Positions 36,096 to 45,347 of a DNA stretch of 64,000 bases are shown piece after piece. The stretch's first letter is position 1. Each line of letters opens with the position of its first letter. Source of the stretch: Streptomyces sp. 6-11-2 (GTDB lineage Bacteria; Actinomycetota; Actinomycetes; Streptomycetales; Streptomycetaceae); contig NZ_BJOR01000001.1 in assembly GCF_006540305.1 (NCBI RefSeq), positions 186,001 to 250,000 on the forward strand, in the 5' to 3' direction. Position numbers and translations under genes: made by a program. The notes below the pieces were generated by a model that saw only the letters and a program-made list of their open reading frames with translations, ran no database searches and had not been told where the DNA came from.

Positions 36096-36362
36096 GACCG
36101 GATGAGGCGATCCACCGCCCGGCCGCCAACCGCCGGCACTCAGAGGCTTCTCGCAGGACACCTGCCCGGTGGGCCTCCGTAGAGGCCCGGCCAGCGGGAG
36201 GCGCCGGGCCCGACCACTGGGCCCCACCCGCCGATTTGGGTCCTGGGATGGGCCTCTGAGCCCTGTCCATGGGCCCGGGTGTCGTCGTTACGGTTCGGTC
36301 CCCGGCGGGTGTACGGCCCGGCCCCCGGTGACCGGATCGAGCAAGCCACGACGAGGTGACGC

Positions 36363-37964
36363 GTGAACCGCAGCGACCGAATACGCCGAGGAGTACGCAC
36401 GAGCACGGGGCAGACAGCAGTCGAGTACCTGGGAATGCTGGGGCTCGTCACCCTCGTGGTCGGCGCGATGGTCGGCACTGTCATCGGGGGCGGCATCTCC
36501 AGTTCCGCACACCAGCAGATATGCCGGGTCGTGGAGATGGCAGGCGGCAGCGACTGCGCCGGCGACAACGATGTCACCGACGGCGACGGGCAGTCCGATC
36601 CCGGCGAACCCGTCAGGCCCGCGGCCGCCCCCGGTGAAGGGACCGGCGAGCCCGGTGGCGAGTCCGGTGACAAGTCCGACGGCAGCAAGGGGAACGCGCT
36701 TCCCGATCTGTGCTTCGAGCCGCGGGAACGGGCATCGAAGTCGTCGGTCTCCGTTCCGGGTAACGGCCCCGTCAGCACGGCCGCCGCCTGGGGCTACTCC
36801 TGGCTGGTCAACTTCGTCATCGACAAGGTCAACAACGAGAAGAACAAGGAGAAGCGGGTCCAGGAGGCGCTTGCGGACCTCGCCTACTGTCTCCCCGACT
36901 ACAACATCGTCATCGCCCAGCCGCATGAGGGCAATCTGCAGCAGATGGACGGTGCGGCGCTGATCGAGACCGTCAGCATCAGCGGCACGACGTACCGCGT
37001 CTATGCCTTCAGGACCGGCACGTTCACCTGGGCGGACGACGCCGACCTCGGATGGAAGAACCGCGGGTTCCACGGCGTGTTCGACGTCAGTGAGGACCGG
37101 CGCACCGTCACGTTCGAAGAGCCGCCCCGCCCCAGACGGAAGGAGGGCTGGCAGCCCGGTGACGAGGGTTGCGAGACCGAGGGGGAAGAACTGCCCGACC
37201 GGAGCCGGTACTACAACACGTACTCCCCGCTGGACAACGAGGCGTCGGCTCAGGCTGTCCGGATGCTCGTGAACGACATGCGCCGCTGCTTCCCCGACTA
37301 CAACGTGGTCGCGATGCACTCGGAGCAGTCGTCGCACTGGGTCGAGCAGCCGGATTCGTTCGTCCATCACGGCAGGTACCGGCTGAACTCCAACGAGTAC
37401 CACGCTGACGAGGAGGGGGATGACATCGACTCGGGCCGGGCCGTGTTCGACATCTACGTCTTCGACAAGGGCACGTTCAGTAACGACGGCGACGGCGGCT
37501 ACACCAACTGGGCCTTCTACGGCGACTTCACCCGCGACGGCACGGAGGTGACCTTCGAGCAGCCGGAACCCGCCGACCTGGACGCCGATTCCGTCCCCAC
37601 CGGAACGGGCGCGGTCAACTTCAACGACGGGACGCCGAAGTACACGGACGGCGGGCCGTACCCCGGTACCGACTACTCCGGCGATGTACCGGGCGACAGT
37701 GCCGAGTTGATCCATTCACTGATCGACGAGTACAGCCGCGGCTTTCCCGGCACGAACATCATCGCGGTGAAGTCGTTCAACGACCTCTCCTTCTCAGGGG
37801 TGTCCGGCCTCGAACACCTCGCGGTGGTGCACGGTGTCGATGTGTTCTCCATCGACCGGGGAACCATCTCCAACAACGGTGACGGAGGCTGGCAGAACTG
37901 GGGCTTCGCCGGCACCTTCGAACGCGCCGAGGGCTCGAAGGAGGTGACCTTCAGCAACCGCTGA
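36363..37964 (+). CDS. Flp-pilin-like protein with three copies of an unknown domain
   Basis: A 533-residue protein. The N-terminus is a class III (type IVb pilin) signal: cleavage expected after Gly16 before QTAVEYLGM, with Glu at mature position 5 and a hydrophobic stem to about residue 44. A Pro/Gly/Asp linker (65-112) follows. Three related domains occupy about 165-254, 293-401 and 445-533; each has a CFPDYNVVA-like helix end and ends in DKGTFSNDGDGGYTNWAFYGDF followed by EVTF. The domain is not recognised. No pilus assembly genes are adjacent. Possibly a surface or pseudopilin-anchored binding protein. Confidence 0.8.
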   Translation: MNRSDRIRRGVRTSTGQTAVEYLGMLGLVTLVVGAMVGTVIGGGISSSAHQQICRVVEMAGGSDCAGDNDVTDGDGQSDPGEPVRPAAAPGEGTGEPGGESGDKSDGSKGNALPDLCFEPRERASKSSVSVPGNGPVSTAAAWGYSWLVNFVIDKVNNEKNKEKRVQEALADLAYCLPDYNIVIAQPHEGNLQQMDGAALIETVSISGTTYRVYAFRTGTFTWADDADLGWKNRGFHGVFDVSEDRRTVTFEEPPRPRRKEGWQPGDEGCETEGEELPDRSRYYNTYSPLDNEASAQAVRMLVNDMRRCFPDYNVVAMHSEQSSHWVEQPDSFVHHGRYRLNSNEYHADEEGDDIDSGRAVFDIYVFDKGTFSNDGDGGYTNWAFYGDFTRDGTEVTFEQPEPADLDADSVPTGTGAVNFNDGTPKYTDGGPYPGTDYSGDVPGDSAELIHSLIDEYSRGFPGTNIIAVKSFNDLSFSGVSGLEHLAVVHGVDVFSIDRGTISNNGDGGWQNWGFAGTFERAEGSKEVTFSNR

Positions 37965-38002
37965 GGGTCGAACGAACACCGCAACGAGGGTGGTGGTGGG
38001 CC

Positions 38003-38125
38003 CGCTTGGCGCTGTGCGACGAGCACGTGACGATCCTGGAGGGCGAGGCGGAGGTGTGGGTCCGGGGCGAGGTGACGACGCTGGAGCGGTTCGACACCAC
38101 CTACGTCCCCTCCCCGAGGCGGCCC
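38003..38125 (+). pseudogene. Cupin-domain fragment
   Basis: The frame from about 38003 reads ALCDEHVTILEGEAEVW, then VRGEVTTLERFDTTYVP, which is the metal-cupin first motif and the following strand as seen in small actinobacterial cupins (compare VTVLEGEAxVxVxGxxxxLxPxDTTxVP). Neither the N-terminal part nor the second cupin motif is found, the metal-binding His are absent, and the histidine-kinase gene begins 85 bases on. Read as a gene remnant. Confidence 0.5.
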
Positions 38126-38209
38126 CGCGCCACTGATGTGGATGTCGAGTTCGGCGGCAACTCGTTCCTCGCCTTGCGAGACGCCGGCCGCGGTGCCGGG
38201 GGTGATTCG

Positions 38210-39325
38210 TTATCTGTCGGAGTGCGGTTCTGTCGCGGGCAGTTCCACAGTGACGCGGATCCCGCCGGCGGAGCGCCGGGTGAGGGTCAGTGTTCCGTCA
38301 TGTGCGTGGGTGATGGTTCTGACGATTGCCAGGCCGAGGCCGACGCCCGCGTGGTCGGTGTGTACGCGCTCGGTGCCGCGCTGGAACGGTTCGGCGAGTG
38401 TCGAGACCAGCTCTGGGGTGAGTTTCTCGCCGGTGTTTTCGACAGTGAGCACCACGGTCTTGGGGCGGACGCTGGTATCGACCCACACGGTGCCCTGCGC
38501 GGGCAGGTTGTGGACGATCGCGTTGTGCACGAGGTTCGTGGTCAGCTGCAGCAGGAGCGCTTGCGATCCGATCGTGGGGGTGATGTCGCCGCGGGTCTCG
38601 ATGGTGACGTCACGCTTTTCCGCGAGGGGGAGGAGTGTTTCGGTTGCTTCTTCCGCCATGAGGGACAGGTCGACGTGTTCTCGGGTGAAGGACCGCTGGT
38701 CAGCACGGCTGAGCAGGAGCAATGCCTCGGTAAGGCCGATCGCTCGGTTGTTGACGGCGTGCAGGCGGTCGATGACTTCGCCGACGTCGTGGTTCGGATC
38801 GGTGCGGGCCACGTCGAGAAGTGCCTTCGAGATCGCCAGCGGGGTGCGCAACTCGTGCGAGGCGTTGGCTGCGAATCTCCGCTGTTCGGCGACGTGTGCT
38901 TCGAGCCGTGCCAGCATCGTGTCGAAGGCGTCGGCGAGTTCGCGGAACTCGTCCCTGCGGCCCGGCAGTCGGATCCTGTGGGAGAGCGAACCGGTCGAGG
39001 CCAGGCGGGTGGCGCCCGTGATGCGAGCCAGCGGGCCGAGCATCCGGCCGGCGAGGATCCACCCTCCCACAAGGCCGAACACCACCAGGAATGCCAGCAC
39101 TGCGGCTGCCCTCGGAGCGAAGACGTGCAGGAGGTTGGACCGGACGGGAAAAACCGCGTGGGTGTCGGTGCCAGTGGAGCCGGGGACGATGAACGCACGA
39201 TCGGGGACGTAGCGCAGGAGGAACATCCACACCGCAGCGAGCAGCAGGACGCTGGCAAGCATGAGGAATCCGGCATAGCTGAGGGTGAGTTTGAGGCGAA
39301 CGCTCAACCCGGGTGCTCTATCCAC
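38210..39325 (-). CDS. Sensor histidine kinase
   Basis: A 371-residue kinase with two membrane helices (about 13-33 and 72-94) and a short outside loop, HAMP, HisKA with NASHELRTPLAISK, N-box NLVHNAIVHN and a G-box GVGLGLAIVRTI. GTG 39325 is used: GGGAGG stands before it and it overlaps the regulator gene by eight bases. The short loop suggests membrane-proximal sensing, for example of cell-wall stress or lipid II-targeting antibiotics; the VanJ-like gene next door fits this but is only suggestive. Confidence 0.9.
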   Translation of the reverse strand: MDRAPGLSVRLKLTLSYAGFLMLASVLLLAAVWMFLLRYVPDRAFIVPGSTGTDTHAVFPVRSNLLHVFAPRAAAVLAFLVVFGLVGGWILAGRMLGPLARITGATRLASTGSLSHRIRLPGRRDEFRELADAFDTMLARLEAHVAEQRRFAANASHELRTPLAISKALLDVARTDPNHDVGEVIDRLHAVNNRAIGLTEALLLLSRADQRSFTREHVDLSLMAEEATETLLPLAEKRDVTIETRGDITPTIGSQALLLQLTTNLVHNAIVHNLPAQGTVWVDTSVRPKTVVLTVENTGEKLTPELVSTLAEPFQRGTERVHTDHAGVGLGLAIVRTITHAHDGTLTLTRRSAGGIRVTVELPATEPHSDR

Positions 39326-40013
39326 GCTCGCCTCCCTTGTGACCTGTCTCCGGTTGCGTGTCGATGCGGTAGCCGACGCCCGGCACGGTGGCGATGATCC
39401 AGGGTTCTCCGAGACGCTTGCGCAGCGCCGAGACGGTGATGCGTACGGCGTTGGTGAACGGGTCGGCGTTCTCGTCCCACGCGCGTTCCAGGAGGTCCTC
39501 GGCGCTGACGACACCGCCCTCGGCGGCGACGAGGACTTCGAGCACGGCGAACTGCTTCCTGGTCAGCGCGACATAGCGGCCGCCCCGGTAGACCTCTCTG
39601 CGGAACGGGTCAAGGCGCAGACCCACGATCTCTCGCACGGGAGGCCTGCTGTGGGCGCGCCTGCGGTCGAGTGCTCTGAGCCTGAGCGCGAGCTCTTGGA
39701 GCTCGAACGGCTTGGTGAGGTAGTCGTCGGCGCCGAGTCCGAATCCGGTGGCCTTGTCGTCGAGACGGTCGGCCGCGGTCAGCATGAGGATCGGCATGCC
39801 GCTCCCGGAGGCGACGATGCTTTTGGCGATCTCGTCACCGGACGGTCCGGGGATGTCCCGGTCGAGGACGGCGATGTCGTAGGCGTTGACGCTCAGCAGT
39901 TCCAGAGCGGTGTCCCCGTCGCCCGCGATGTCTGCCGCGATCGCTTCCAGGCGCAGGCCGTCGCGGATGGCCTCTGCCAGGTAGGGCTCGTCCTCGACAA
40001 TCAATACGCGCAT
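39318..40013 (-). CDS. OmpR-family response regulator
   Basis: A 231-residue regulator: VEDEPYL acidic pair, phospho-acceptor Asp in VLDRDIPGPSGDE, MLTAADR and LTKPFELQELALR, then a winged helix (LTRKQFAVLEVLVAAEGGVVSAEDLLERAWD, TVSALRKRLG, TVPGVGYRID). ATG 40013 begins the canonical MRVLIVEDEP. Co-transcribed with the kinase and divergent from the VanJ-like gene by 87 bases, which is therefore a likely target. Confidence 0.92.
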   Translation of the reverse strand: MRVLIVEDEPYLAEAIRDGLRLEAIAADIAGDGDTALELLSVNAYDIAVLDRDIPGPSGDEIAKSIVASGSGMPILMLTAADRLDDKATGFGLGADDYLTKPFELQELALRLRALDRRRAHSRPPVREIVGLRLDPFRREVYRGGRYVALTRKQFAVLEVLVAAEGGVVSAEDLLERAWDENADPFTNAVRITVSALRKRLGEPWIIATVPGVGYRIDTQPETGHKGGERG

Positions 40014-40100
40014 GCTGTCGAGGCTACGGGCCGGCACATATCGTCGGCGTATCGGAAATCTCATACGCGCCGGCAACACCGCGCCCCCTTCACTGGCGGT

Positions 40101-41168
40101 ATGCGTCACACCCCACCATCAGCACGAACAAGGAGCCGCCGGGATAGCGGCGCCGGCACCTGGCGCGGGGGCATCCGCCGGGCGATCCGCATCGGCTCCC
40201 GGCCGGGTCCCTGGAAACGCGGCCCGGTGCTCGCGGCGGCGGCGCTGCTGCTCGGCCTGCTCATGCTGCTGCACGCGCAGATCACGGACCGCGGAGGCCT
40301 CGGCAGCCTGGTGGAGACCTTCCTTCCGTGGTTCGGCCTGTTCATCCCCGTACTGCTGATCGGGGCGCTGTGGCGTCGTTCCGCCTCCGCGGTGGCCGCG
40401 CTGCTGCTGCCCGCCGTGGTGTGGCTCAACCTCTTCGGCGGGCTGCTCGGCGACAGGTCCCGCCCGGGCAGCGACCTCACCGTGGCCGAGCAGAACGTCA
40501 ACGCCGACAACCCCGACCCGGCCGGCACCGCCCGCGGCCTGGCCGCCTCCGGTGCGGACGTGCTGGCCCTGGTGGAGCTGACACCGCAGGCCACGGGCAC
40601 GTACGAGAAGGAGCTGGCGAAGGCGTACCCGTACCACACGGTGCAGGGCACGGTCGGGCTGTGGAGCAAGCTGCCGCTGTCGGACACCCGGCCGGTCGAC
40701 ATCGAGACGGACTACGGGCCGCTGGCGGACACCAAGCCGGTCGACGTCAAGCTGGCCTACAACCGGGCGCTGCGCACCACGGTGGCCACGGACCACGGGC
40801 CGCTGACGGTGTATGTGGCCCACCTGGGGTCCGTACGGCTGATGCCCAGGAATGGCTACTGGACGGTCTCACGGGACAGAGGCGCGCAGGCGCTCGGCAA
40901 GGCCGTCGCCGCCGATCCGAGCGAGCGGGTGGTGCTGCTCGGCGACCTGAACGGCACCATGGACGACCGGGCGTTCGCCGGCATCACCTCACAGATGCAC
41001 TCGGCCCAGGACGCGGCCGGGAACGGCTTCGGCTTCACCTGGCCGGCAAGGTTCCCGGTGGTGCGGATCGACCAGATCCTGGTCAGAGGCGTGGAGCCGG
41101 AGAGCTCGTGGGTGCTGCCCGCCACCGGCGGCGACCACCTGCCGGTGGCGGCCGGAATCAGCTGGTGA
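40101..41168 (+). CDS. VanJ-like membrane phosphatase (endonuclease/exonuclease/phosphatase domain)
   Basis: A 355-residue protein: basic cytoplasmic N-terminus, three hydrophobic helices (about 43-62, 70-90, 95-118), then an extracytoplasmic EEP domain with LTVAEQNVNADN, LALVELTPQ, VYVAHLGS, LLGDLNGT and GGDHLPVAAGI. This is the layout of S. coelicolor VanJ, which gives teicoplanin resistance and is thought to dephosphorylate undecaprenyl lipids. It is divergent from a two-component system. Whether it gives resistance here is untested. Confidence 0.82.
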   Translation: MRHTPPSARTRSRRDSGAGTWRGGIRRAIRIGSRPGPWKRGPVLAAAALLLGLLMLLHAQITDRGGLGSLVETFLPWFGLFIPVLLIGALWRRSASAVAALLLPAVVWLNLFGGLLGDRSRPGSDLTVAEQNVNADNPDPAGTARGLAASGADVLALVELTPQATGTYEKELAKAYPYHTVQGTVGLWSKLPLSDTRPVDIETDYGPLADTKPVDVKLAYNRALRTTVATDHGPLTVYVAHLGSVRLMPRNGYWTVSRDRGAQALGKAVAADPSERVVLLGDLNGTMDDRAFAGITSQMHSAQDAAGNGFGFTWPARFPVVRIDQILVRGVEPESSWVLPATGGDHLPVAAGISW

Positions 41169-41278
41169 ACACCGCGTAAAGGCCGGCGCCCCACCTGCTG
41201 CGGATGGCATTCGTCCGCTCGCCGAGCGTCCCGACGACGAGCCAGGAGGTGAAGCCGGGGTCCCGTGATCCGGTGTCG

Positions 41279-41656
41279 TCACTCGATCCAGCGGGCAGCG
41301 GCCTCATAGGTAGTGGCGGGGGTGCTGTTGAACGCGATGGCCGCATCGGGTGCGTGCCGCCGAACCAGGTTGACCACCTGCTCGAGGAGTTCGACTTGAT
41401 CGTCCGAGTGCCGCAGGCCACCGCCGACGGTCACGCACTCCCACGGATGGGCGCGCAGCGCATTCCCGACGACCGCTTCCACGTCGTCACTTCCGTCAAG
41501 GCCGATGAGGCAGGTCTCGACGCCCACGCCATGCTCGGCGAACTTGGTCAGTCCCGCCTCGATCGCCTTGGCCACCGGCTCGGGATCCCACGGCCCGGGC
41601 AGCCGATACGGATCAAGCCCGATGACGAGGACGCGGGGTGAAGCAGTGGTGTCCAT
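41279..41656 (-). CDS. Conserved hypothetical protein, 125 residues
   Basis: A compact alpha/beta protein (VLVIGLDPYRLPGPWDPEPVAKAIEAG, CLIGLDGSDDVEAVVGNAL, ECVTVGGGLRHSDDQVELLEQVVNLVRRHAPDAAIAFNS). The pattern suggests a small Rossmann-like or flavodoxin-like fold. Similar uncharacterised proteins are common in soil bacteria. The ATG at 41656 is chosen by the start of structured sequence; an earlier in-frame ATG exists at 41689. Standalone gene. Confidence 0.7.
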   Translation of the reverse strand: MDTTASPRVLVIGLDPYRLPGPWDPEPVAKAIEAGLTKFAEHGVGVETCLIGLDGSDDVEAVVGNALRAHPWECVTVGGGLRHSDDQVELLEQVVNLVRRHAPDAAIAFNSTPATTYEAAARWIE

Positions 41657-41750
41657 GTCTGGACGATACGGGTCGGACGCCCCGCGCATCAGGAGGTGAT
41701 GCCCAAGTCGCCTGACACGCCGCTCCAATTGCCGGGCTCGGTGGGAAGCA

Positions 41751-41788
41751 CTGAGCCGATGACGGGCCCCGTCACGTCATCGGCTCAG
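41751..41788. terminator. Strong hairpin terminator
   Basis: CTGAGCCGATGACG pairs perfectly with CGTCATCGGCTCAG over a 10-base loop, 34 bases after the stop of the minus-strand dehydrogenase fragment. It shows that the fragment once ended a normal transcript. Confidence 0.85.
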
Positions 41789-41821
41789 TCGTGTTCCCCG
41801 GTCCGGGAGCGGGCCTGCGCG

Positions 41822-42430
41822 TCAGCATCCCGCCCTTCGCCGGGCGATGTCCGCGAGCGTGGCCCAGTCACGGTCGGACCATCCGGCCGCGAGGGCTTCG
41901 AGCAGGGCGTCCCGTACGACACTGCCGGTGGGCAGCGCCACATCATGATGGTGTGCGGCCGACAGGGCGAGGTTCACGTCCTCGAGTCCGAGACGCGTCG
42001 TGAACCCGGCCGGCTCATAACGGCGTTGGGCCATGAGACCGCCGTACGTGCTGTACACCGGTCCGGGGAAGACCGTGCCGCTGATCAGCTCGACGAACGC
42101 GGCGGCGGCGGCACCGTACGACTCGACCAGTGACGTCGCCTCCGCGGTGGCCTCGATCGCTGAGGCCAGCAGGAAGTTGACCGCGATCTTCACGACGTTG
42201 GCCCGTGCCGGGTCGTCACCGAGGTTCCAGATCCTCCCGGCCAGCGGTTCGAGTGCCGGGCGGGCACGGGCCAGTGGCTCGGGGTCGCCGGCGGTCAGCA
42301 CGTTCAGCTTTCCGGCTGCCGCGACTTCGGCCCTGCCCAGGACGGGGGCCGCTCCGTATCCGACGCCCTGCTGCGCGTGCCGTCGGGCCGCCCCCGTCGC
42401 GAAACCGGCGGACACTGTCGCCATTTTCAC
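41822..42430 (-). pseudogene. N-terminally truncated 3-hydroxyisobutyrate-dehydrogenase-family protein
   Basis: About 200 residues match the second half of beta-hydroxyacid dehydrogenases: [27 protein letters not shown], then [21 protein letters not shown] (catalytic Lys region) and PAGFTTRLGLEDVNLAL. The N-terminal NADP-binding Rossmann domain (GxGxxG, about 120 residues) is missing, and the sequence upstream is the promoter region of the oxidase gene. The remaining frame is open and starts at GTG 42430, but it cannot bind NAD(P), so it is called a truncated pseudogene. Confidence 0.75.
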
Positions 42431-42551
42431 GTCCGAACGCAGACACCCTCCGGATTTACTTCTCTCGCGAGCGAGATATGTTGGCAGAGGCCGGGCCGCT
42501 CGGTGCGTCAGCACCGCACGCCCGGAGATCTCGCACGCATGGAGGATTGCC

Positions 42552-44255
42552 GTGGCCCTGCCCGCTCTGTCACCGCCCGCTTCGTCGCCGCAGGCGACTC
42601 CTCCCGGACGACGCCGCCTACCGGGCCGAGCCGGCGTCACGTGGCTGACCACTACCGACCACAAGAGGATCGGCACGCTCTACCTGGTCACCTCGTTCGC
42701 GTTCTTCTGCTTCGGCGGCCTGATGGCACTGCTCATGCGTGCCGAGCTGGCCCGTCCCGGTCTGCAGCTCATCTCGAACGAGCAGTTCAACCAGGCCTTC
42801 ACCATGCACGGCACCGTGATGCTGTTCATGTTCGCGACGCCGATCTTCTCCGGCTTCGCGAACTGGATCATGCCGCTCCAGATCGGCGCACCCGACGTCG
42901 CGTTCCCGCGACTGAACATGCTGGCCTACTGGCTGTACCTGCTCGGCTCGCTGATCGCCGTCGGCGGCTTCCTCACCCCGCAGGGCGCCGCCGACTTCGG
43001 CTGGACCGCCTACAGCCCGCTGTCCGACACGGTCCACTCACCGGGGATCGGCAACGACTTGTGGATCATGGGCCTGGCCATGCAGGGCTTCGGCACCATC
43101 CTCGGCTCGGTCAACTTCATCACCACGATCGTCTGCATGCGTGCCCCGGGCATGACGATGTTCCGCATGCCGATCTTCACCTGGAACGTGCTGCTCACCA
43201 GCGTGCTGGTCCTGCTGGCCTTCCCGGTGCTCGCCGCCGCGCTCCTCGCGCTCGAGTTCGACCGGAAGTTCGGGGCGCAGATCTTCGCCCCGTCCAACGG
43301 CGGGGCGCTGCTGTGGCAACACCTCTTCTGGTTCTTCGGGCACCCGGAGGTGTACATCCTGACGCTGCCGTTCTTCGGCATCGTGTCCGAGGTGGTTCCC
43401 GTCTTCTCCCGCAAGCCGCTCTTCGGCTACATGGGGCTGGTCGGCGCGACCATCGCGATCGCGGGTCTGTCGGTGACGGTGTGGGCACACCACATGTATG
43501 TGACGGGTGGTGTGCTGCTGCCGTTCTTCTCCTTCATGACCTTCCTGATCGCGGTCCCGACCGGGGTGAAGTTCTTCAACTGGCTCGGCACCATGTGGAA
43601 GGGGTCCCTGAGCTTCGAGACGCCGATGCTCTGGTCCATGGGCTTCATGGTCACCTTCCTGTTCGGTGGCCTGACCGGCGTGATCCTGGCCTCACCGCCA
43701 CTGGACTTCCACGTCACGGACTCGTACTTCGTGGTGGCGCACTTCCACTACGTGGTCTTCGGCACCGTGGTGTTCGCGATGTTCGCCGGCTTCCACTTCT
43801 GGTGGCCGAAGTTCACCGGCAGGATGCTCGACGAGCGCCTGGGCAAGATCACCTTCTGGACGCTGTTCATCGGCTTCCACGGCACCTTCCTGGTCCAGCA
43901 CTGGCTGGGCGTCGAGGGCATGCCGCGCCGGTACTCCGACTACCTGGCGGCCGACGGCTTCACCGCCCTGAACACGGTCTCCACGATCTCCTCGTTCCTG
44001 CTCGGCCTGTCGATCCTGCCGTTCTTCCACAACGTCTGGAGGACGGCCAGGTACGGCGAGAAGGTCACCGTCAACGACCCATGGGGCTGGGGTCGTTCGC
44101 TGGAGTGGGCGACGTCCTGTCCCCCGCCCCGCCACAACTTCGAAAAGCTGCCGCGCATACGAAGCGAGTCACCCGCCTTCGACCTCTCCCATCCCGAGAT
44201 CGCCGTCAGTGGCGCCGTCGAAGAGGAGCGGACGACCGCCGGCGACCGCCGCTGA
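42552..44255 (+). CDS. ctaD: Cytochrome c oxidase subunit I (aa3 type), stand-alone copy
   Basis: A 567-residue membrane protein with the heme-copper oxidase core: low-spin heme His in TMHGTVM, CuB His and cross-linked Tyr in [15 protein letters not shown], and the heme a3/a His pair in [25 protein letters not shown] opens the fold. The start is GTG 42552, six bases after GGAGGA. Subunits II and III and the bc1 genes are not adjacent, so it is likely a second subunit I that replaces the main one under some condition. Confidence 0.95.
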   Translation: MALPALSPPASSPQATPPGRRRLPGRAGVTWLTTTDHKRIGTLYLVTSFAFFCFGGLMALLMRAELARPGLQLISNEQFNQAFTMHGTVMLFMFATPIFSGFANWIMPLQIGAPDVAFPRLNMLAYWLYLLGSLIAVGGFLTPQGAADFGWTAYSPLSDTVHSPGIGNDLWIMGLAMQGFGTILGSVNFITTIVCMRAPGMTMFRMPIFTWNVLLTSVLVLLAFPVLAAALLALEFDRKFGAQIFAPSNGGALLWQHLFWFFGHPEVYILTLPFFGIVSEVVPVFSRKPLFGYMGLVGATIAIAGLSVTVWAHHMYVTGGVLLPFFSFMTFLIAVPTGVKFFNWLGTMWKGSLSFETPMLWSMGFMVTFLFGGLTGVILASPPLDFHVTDSYFVVAHFHYVVFGTVVFAMFAGFHFWWPKFTGRMLDERLGKITFWTLFIGFHGTFLVQHWLGVEGMPRRYSDYLAADGFTALNTVSTISSFLLGLSILPFFHNVWRTARYGEKVTVNDPWGWGRSLEWATSCPPPRHNFEKLPRIRSESPAFDLSHPEIAVSGAVEEERTTAGDRR

Positions 44256-44292
44256 GCAGCGGTCCACCCGTTCACACGTTCAGGAGCCGTCC

Positions 44293-44646
44293 ATGGACGC
44301 ACGTCATGAAGCCGCCCTCGGCATGCACCAGATCGAGGGCTACCTCTACCGCGAGGCCAACCGCCGGGAGGCGCACCGCAAAGCGCGTGACTTCGCCTGG
44401 GAGCTGCCCGGACTCACCACCGACCAGCGCCTCGTGATCGAGGAAGCGTACGCCCGCGAGCAGGTGGAGAACGCCCGCGAGGTCACCCGCCGGATCGCGG
44501 AGCGCATACGGCAGATCGAGGCTCAGTACGAGGCCCGACACCGCCGCTTCACACGGGAGACGGCCGTCGCTCTGGCCGTGGTGACCATGGGGCTGATCGG
44601 GCTCTGCGTCGCGGTGATCCTCGGAACGGCGGCGGGATCGGCCTGA
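44293..44646 (+). CDS. Small coiled-coil membrane protein downstream of ctaD
   Basis: A 117-residue protein: a charged helical region (REANRREAHRKARDFAWELPGLTTDQ, REQVENAREVTRRIAERIRQIEAQYEARHR) followed by one C-terminal membrane helix (ALAVVTMGLIGLCVAVILG). CAGGAG precedes the ATG. It lies 37 bases behind ctaD on the same strand, so it may help assemble or modulate the oxidase. No family recognised. Confidence 0.75.
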   Translation: MDARHEAALGMHQIEGYLYREANRREAHRKARDFAWELPGLTTDQRLVIEEAYAREQVENAREVTRRIAERIRQIEAQYEARHRRFTRETAVALAVVTMGLIGLCVAVILGTAAGSA

Positions 44647-44664
44647 CGCCACTCGGCCGTTCGC

Positions 44665-45207
44665 TCAGCAGGCGTCCTCCTCCAGGGACACCAGGAGCTT
44701 GCGCAGGGCGTCCGCCATCCCCGCGCGTTCCTCCGGTTCCAGCACGGAGAGCACATCCCGTTCCAGGGCGAAGTGCCGTTCCACCAGGCGGTCGAAACTC
44801 CCCCGGCCCTCCTCCGTCAGACTGACCAGAGTGCTTCTGCCGTCGACAGGGGAGGGTCCACGCTCGATCCAGCCCTCCCGCTCCAGCCTGTTGAGCCTGC
44901 CCGTCAGGCCGGCGGAGGAGACGATCAGCGCTTGGCGCAGCTGCCCGGGCGTCAGCGCGTAGGGAGGGCCCCCGCGGCGCAACGCCTGCAGCAGGTCGAA
45001 GTCCCCGACATTGGCGACGGGCATGCCGTCCGGGCGGCGCAGTTGCGTCGCGAACCGCTCTTCCAGCAGCCGAGCCGCACGCAGCAGGCGGGCGACCACC
45101 TGGCTGGACGACACGTCCAGTTCCGGCCACTCGCTCCGCCACTCGGCCAGCATCGCGTCCACGCTGTCGCCCGCGCCATCGGCTTCGATCTCGTCGTCCC
45201 TGCCCAT
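44665..45207 (-). CDS. MarR-family transcriptional regulator
   Basis: A 180-residue winged-helix regulator. NVGDFDLLQALRRGG, LTPGQLRQALIVSSAGLTGRLNRLEREGWIERGPSPVDGRSTLVSLTEEG gives HTH and the wing (DGRS). It is convergent with the small membrane protein and divergent from the SHOCT gene. Ligand and targets are unknown. Confidence 0.88.
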   Translation of the reverse strand: MGRDDEIEADGAGDSVDAMLAEWRSEWPELDVSSSQVVARLLRAARLLEERFATQLRRPDGMPVANVGDFDLLQALRRGGPPYALTPGQLRQALIVSSAGLTGRLNRLEREGWIERGPSPVDGRSTLVSLTEEGRGSFDRLVERHFALERDVLSVLEPEERAGMADALRKLLVSLEEDAC

Positions 45208-45271
45208 CTCGGGGCCAGCTTATCGGTCGTGGTCGTCACCGCTGAGGGACGCCGGCACCCGCGTGGTAGTG

Positions 45272-45285
45272 GTGCCGAACGGCCC
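45272..45285. promoter_or_regulatory. DevR/OsdR-like box (variant) before SHOCT gene
   Basis: GTGCCGAACGGCCC resembles the GGGnCnnnnGnCCC palindrome of DevR/OsdR, with one changed G in the left arm. It lies 62 bases before the SHOCT-protein start, the first gene of the stress island. Confidence 0.4.
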
Positions 45286-45347
45286 TGGCGCCGCCTCCGG
45301 GACTGAGGGAAGGTGGGAAGAGGAAGCCTCCCTGGGAGGTGGGCACA

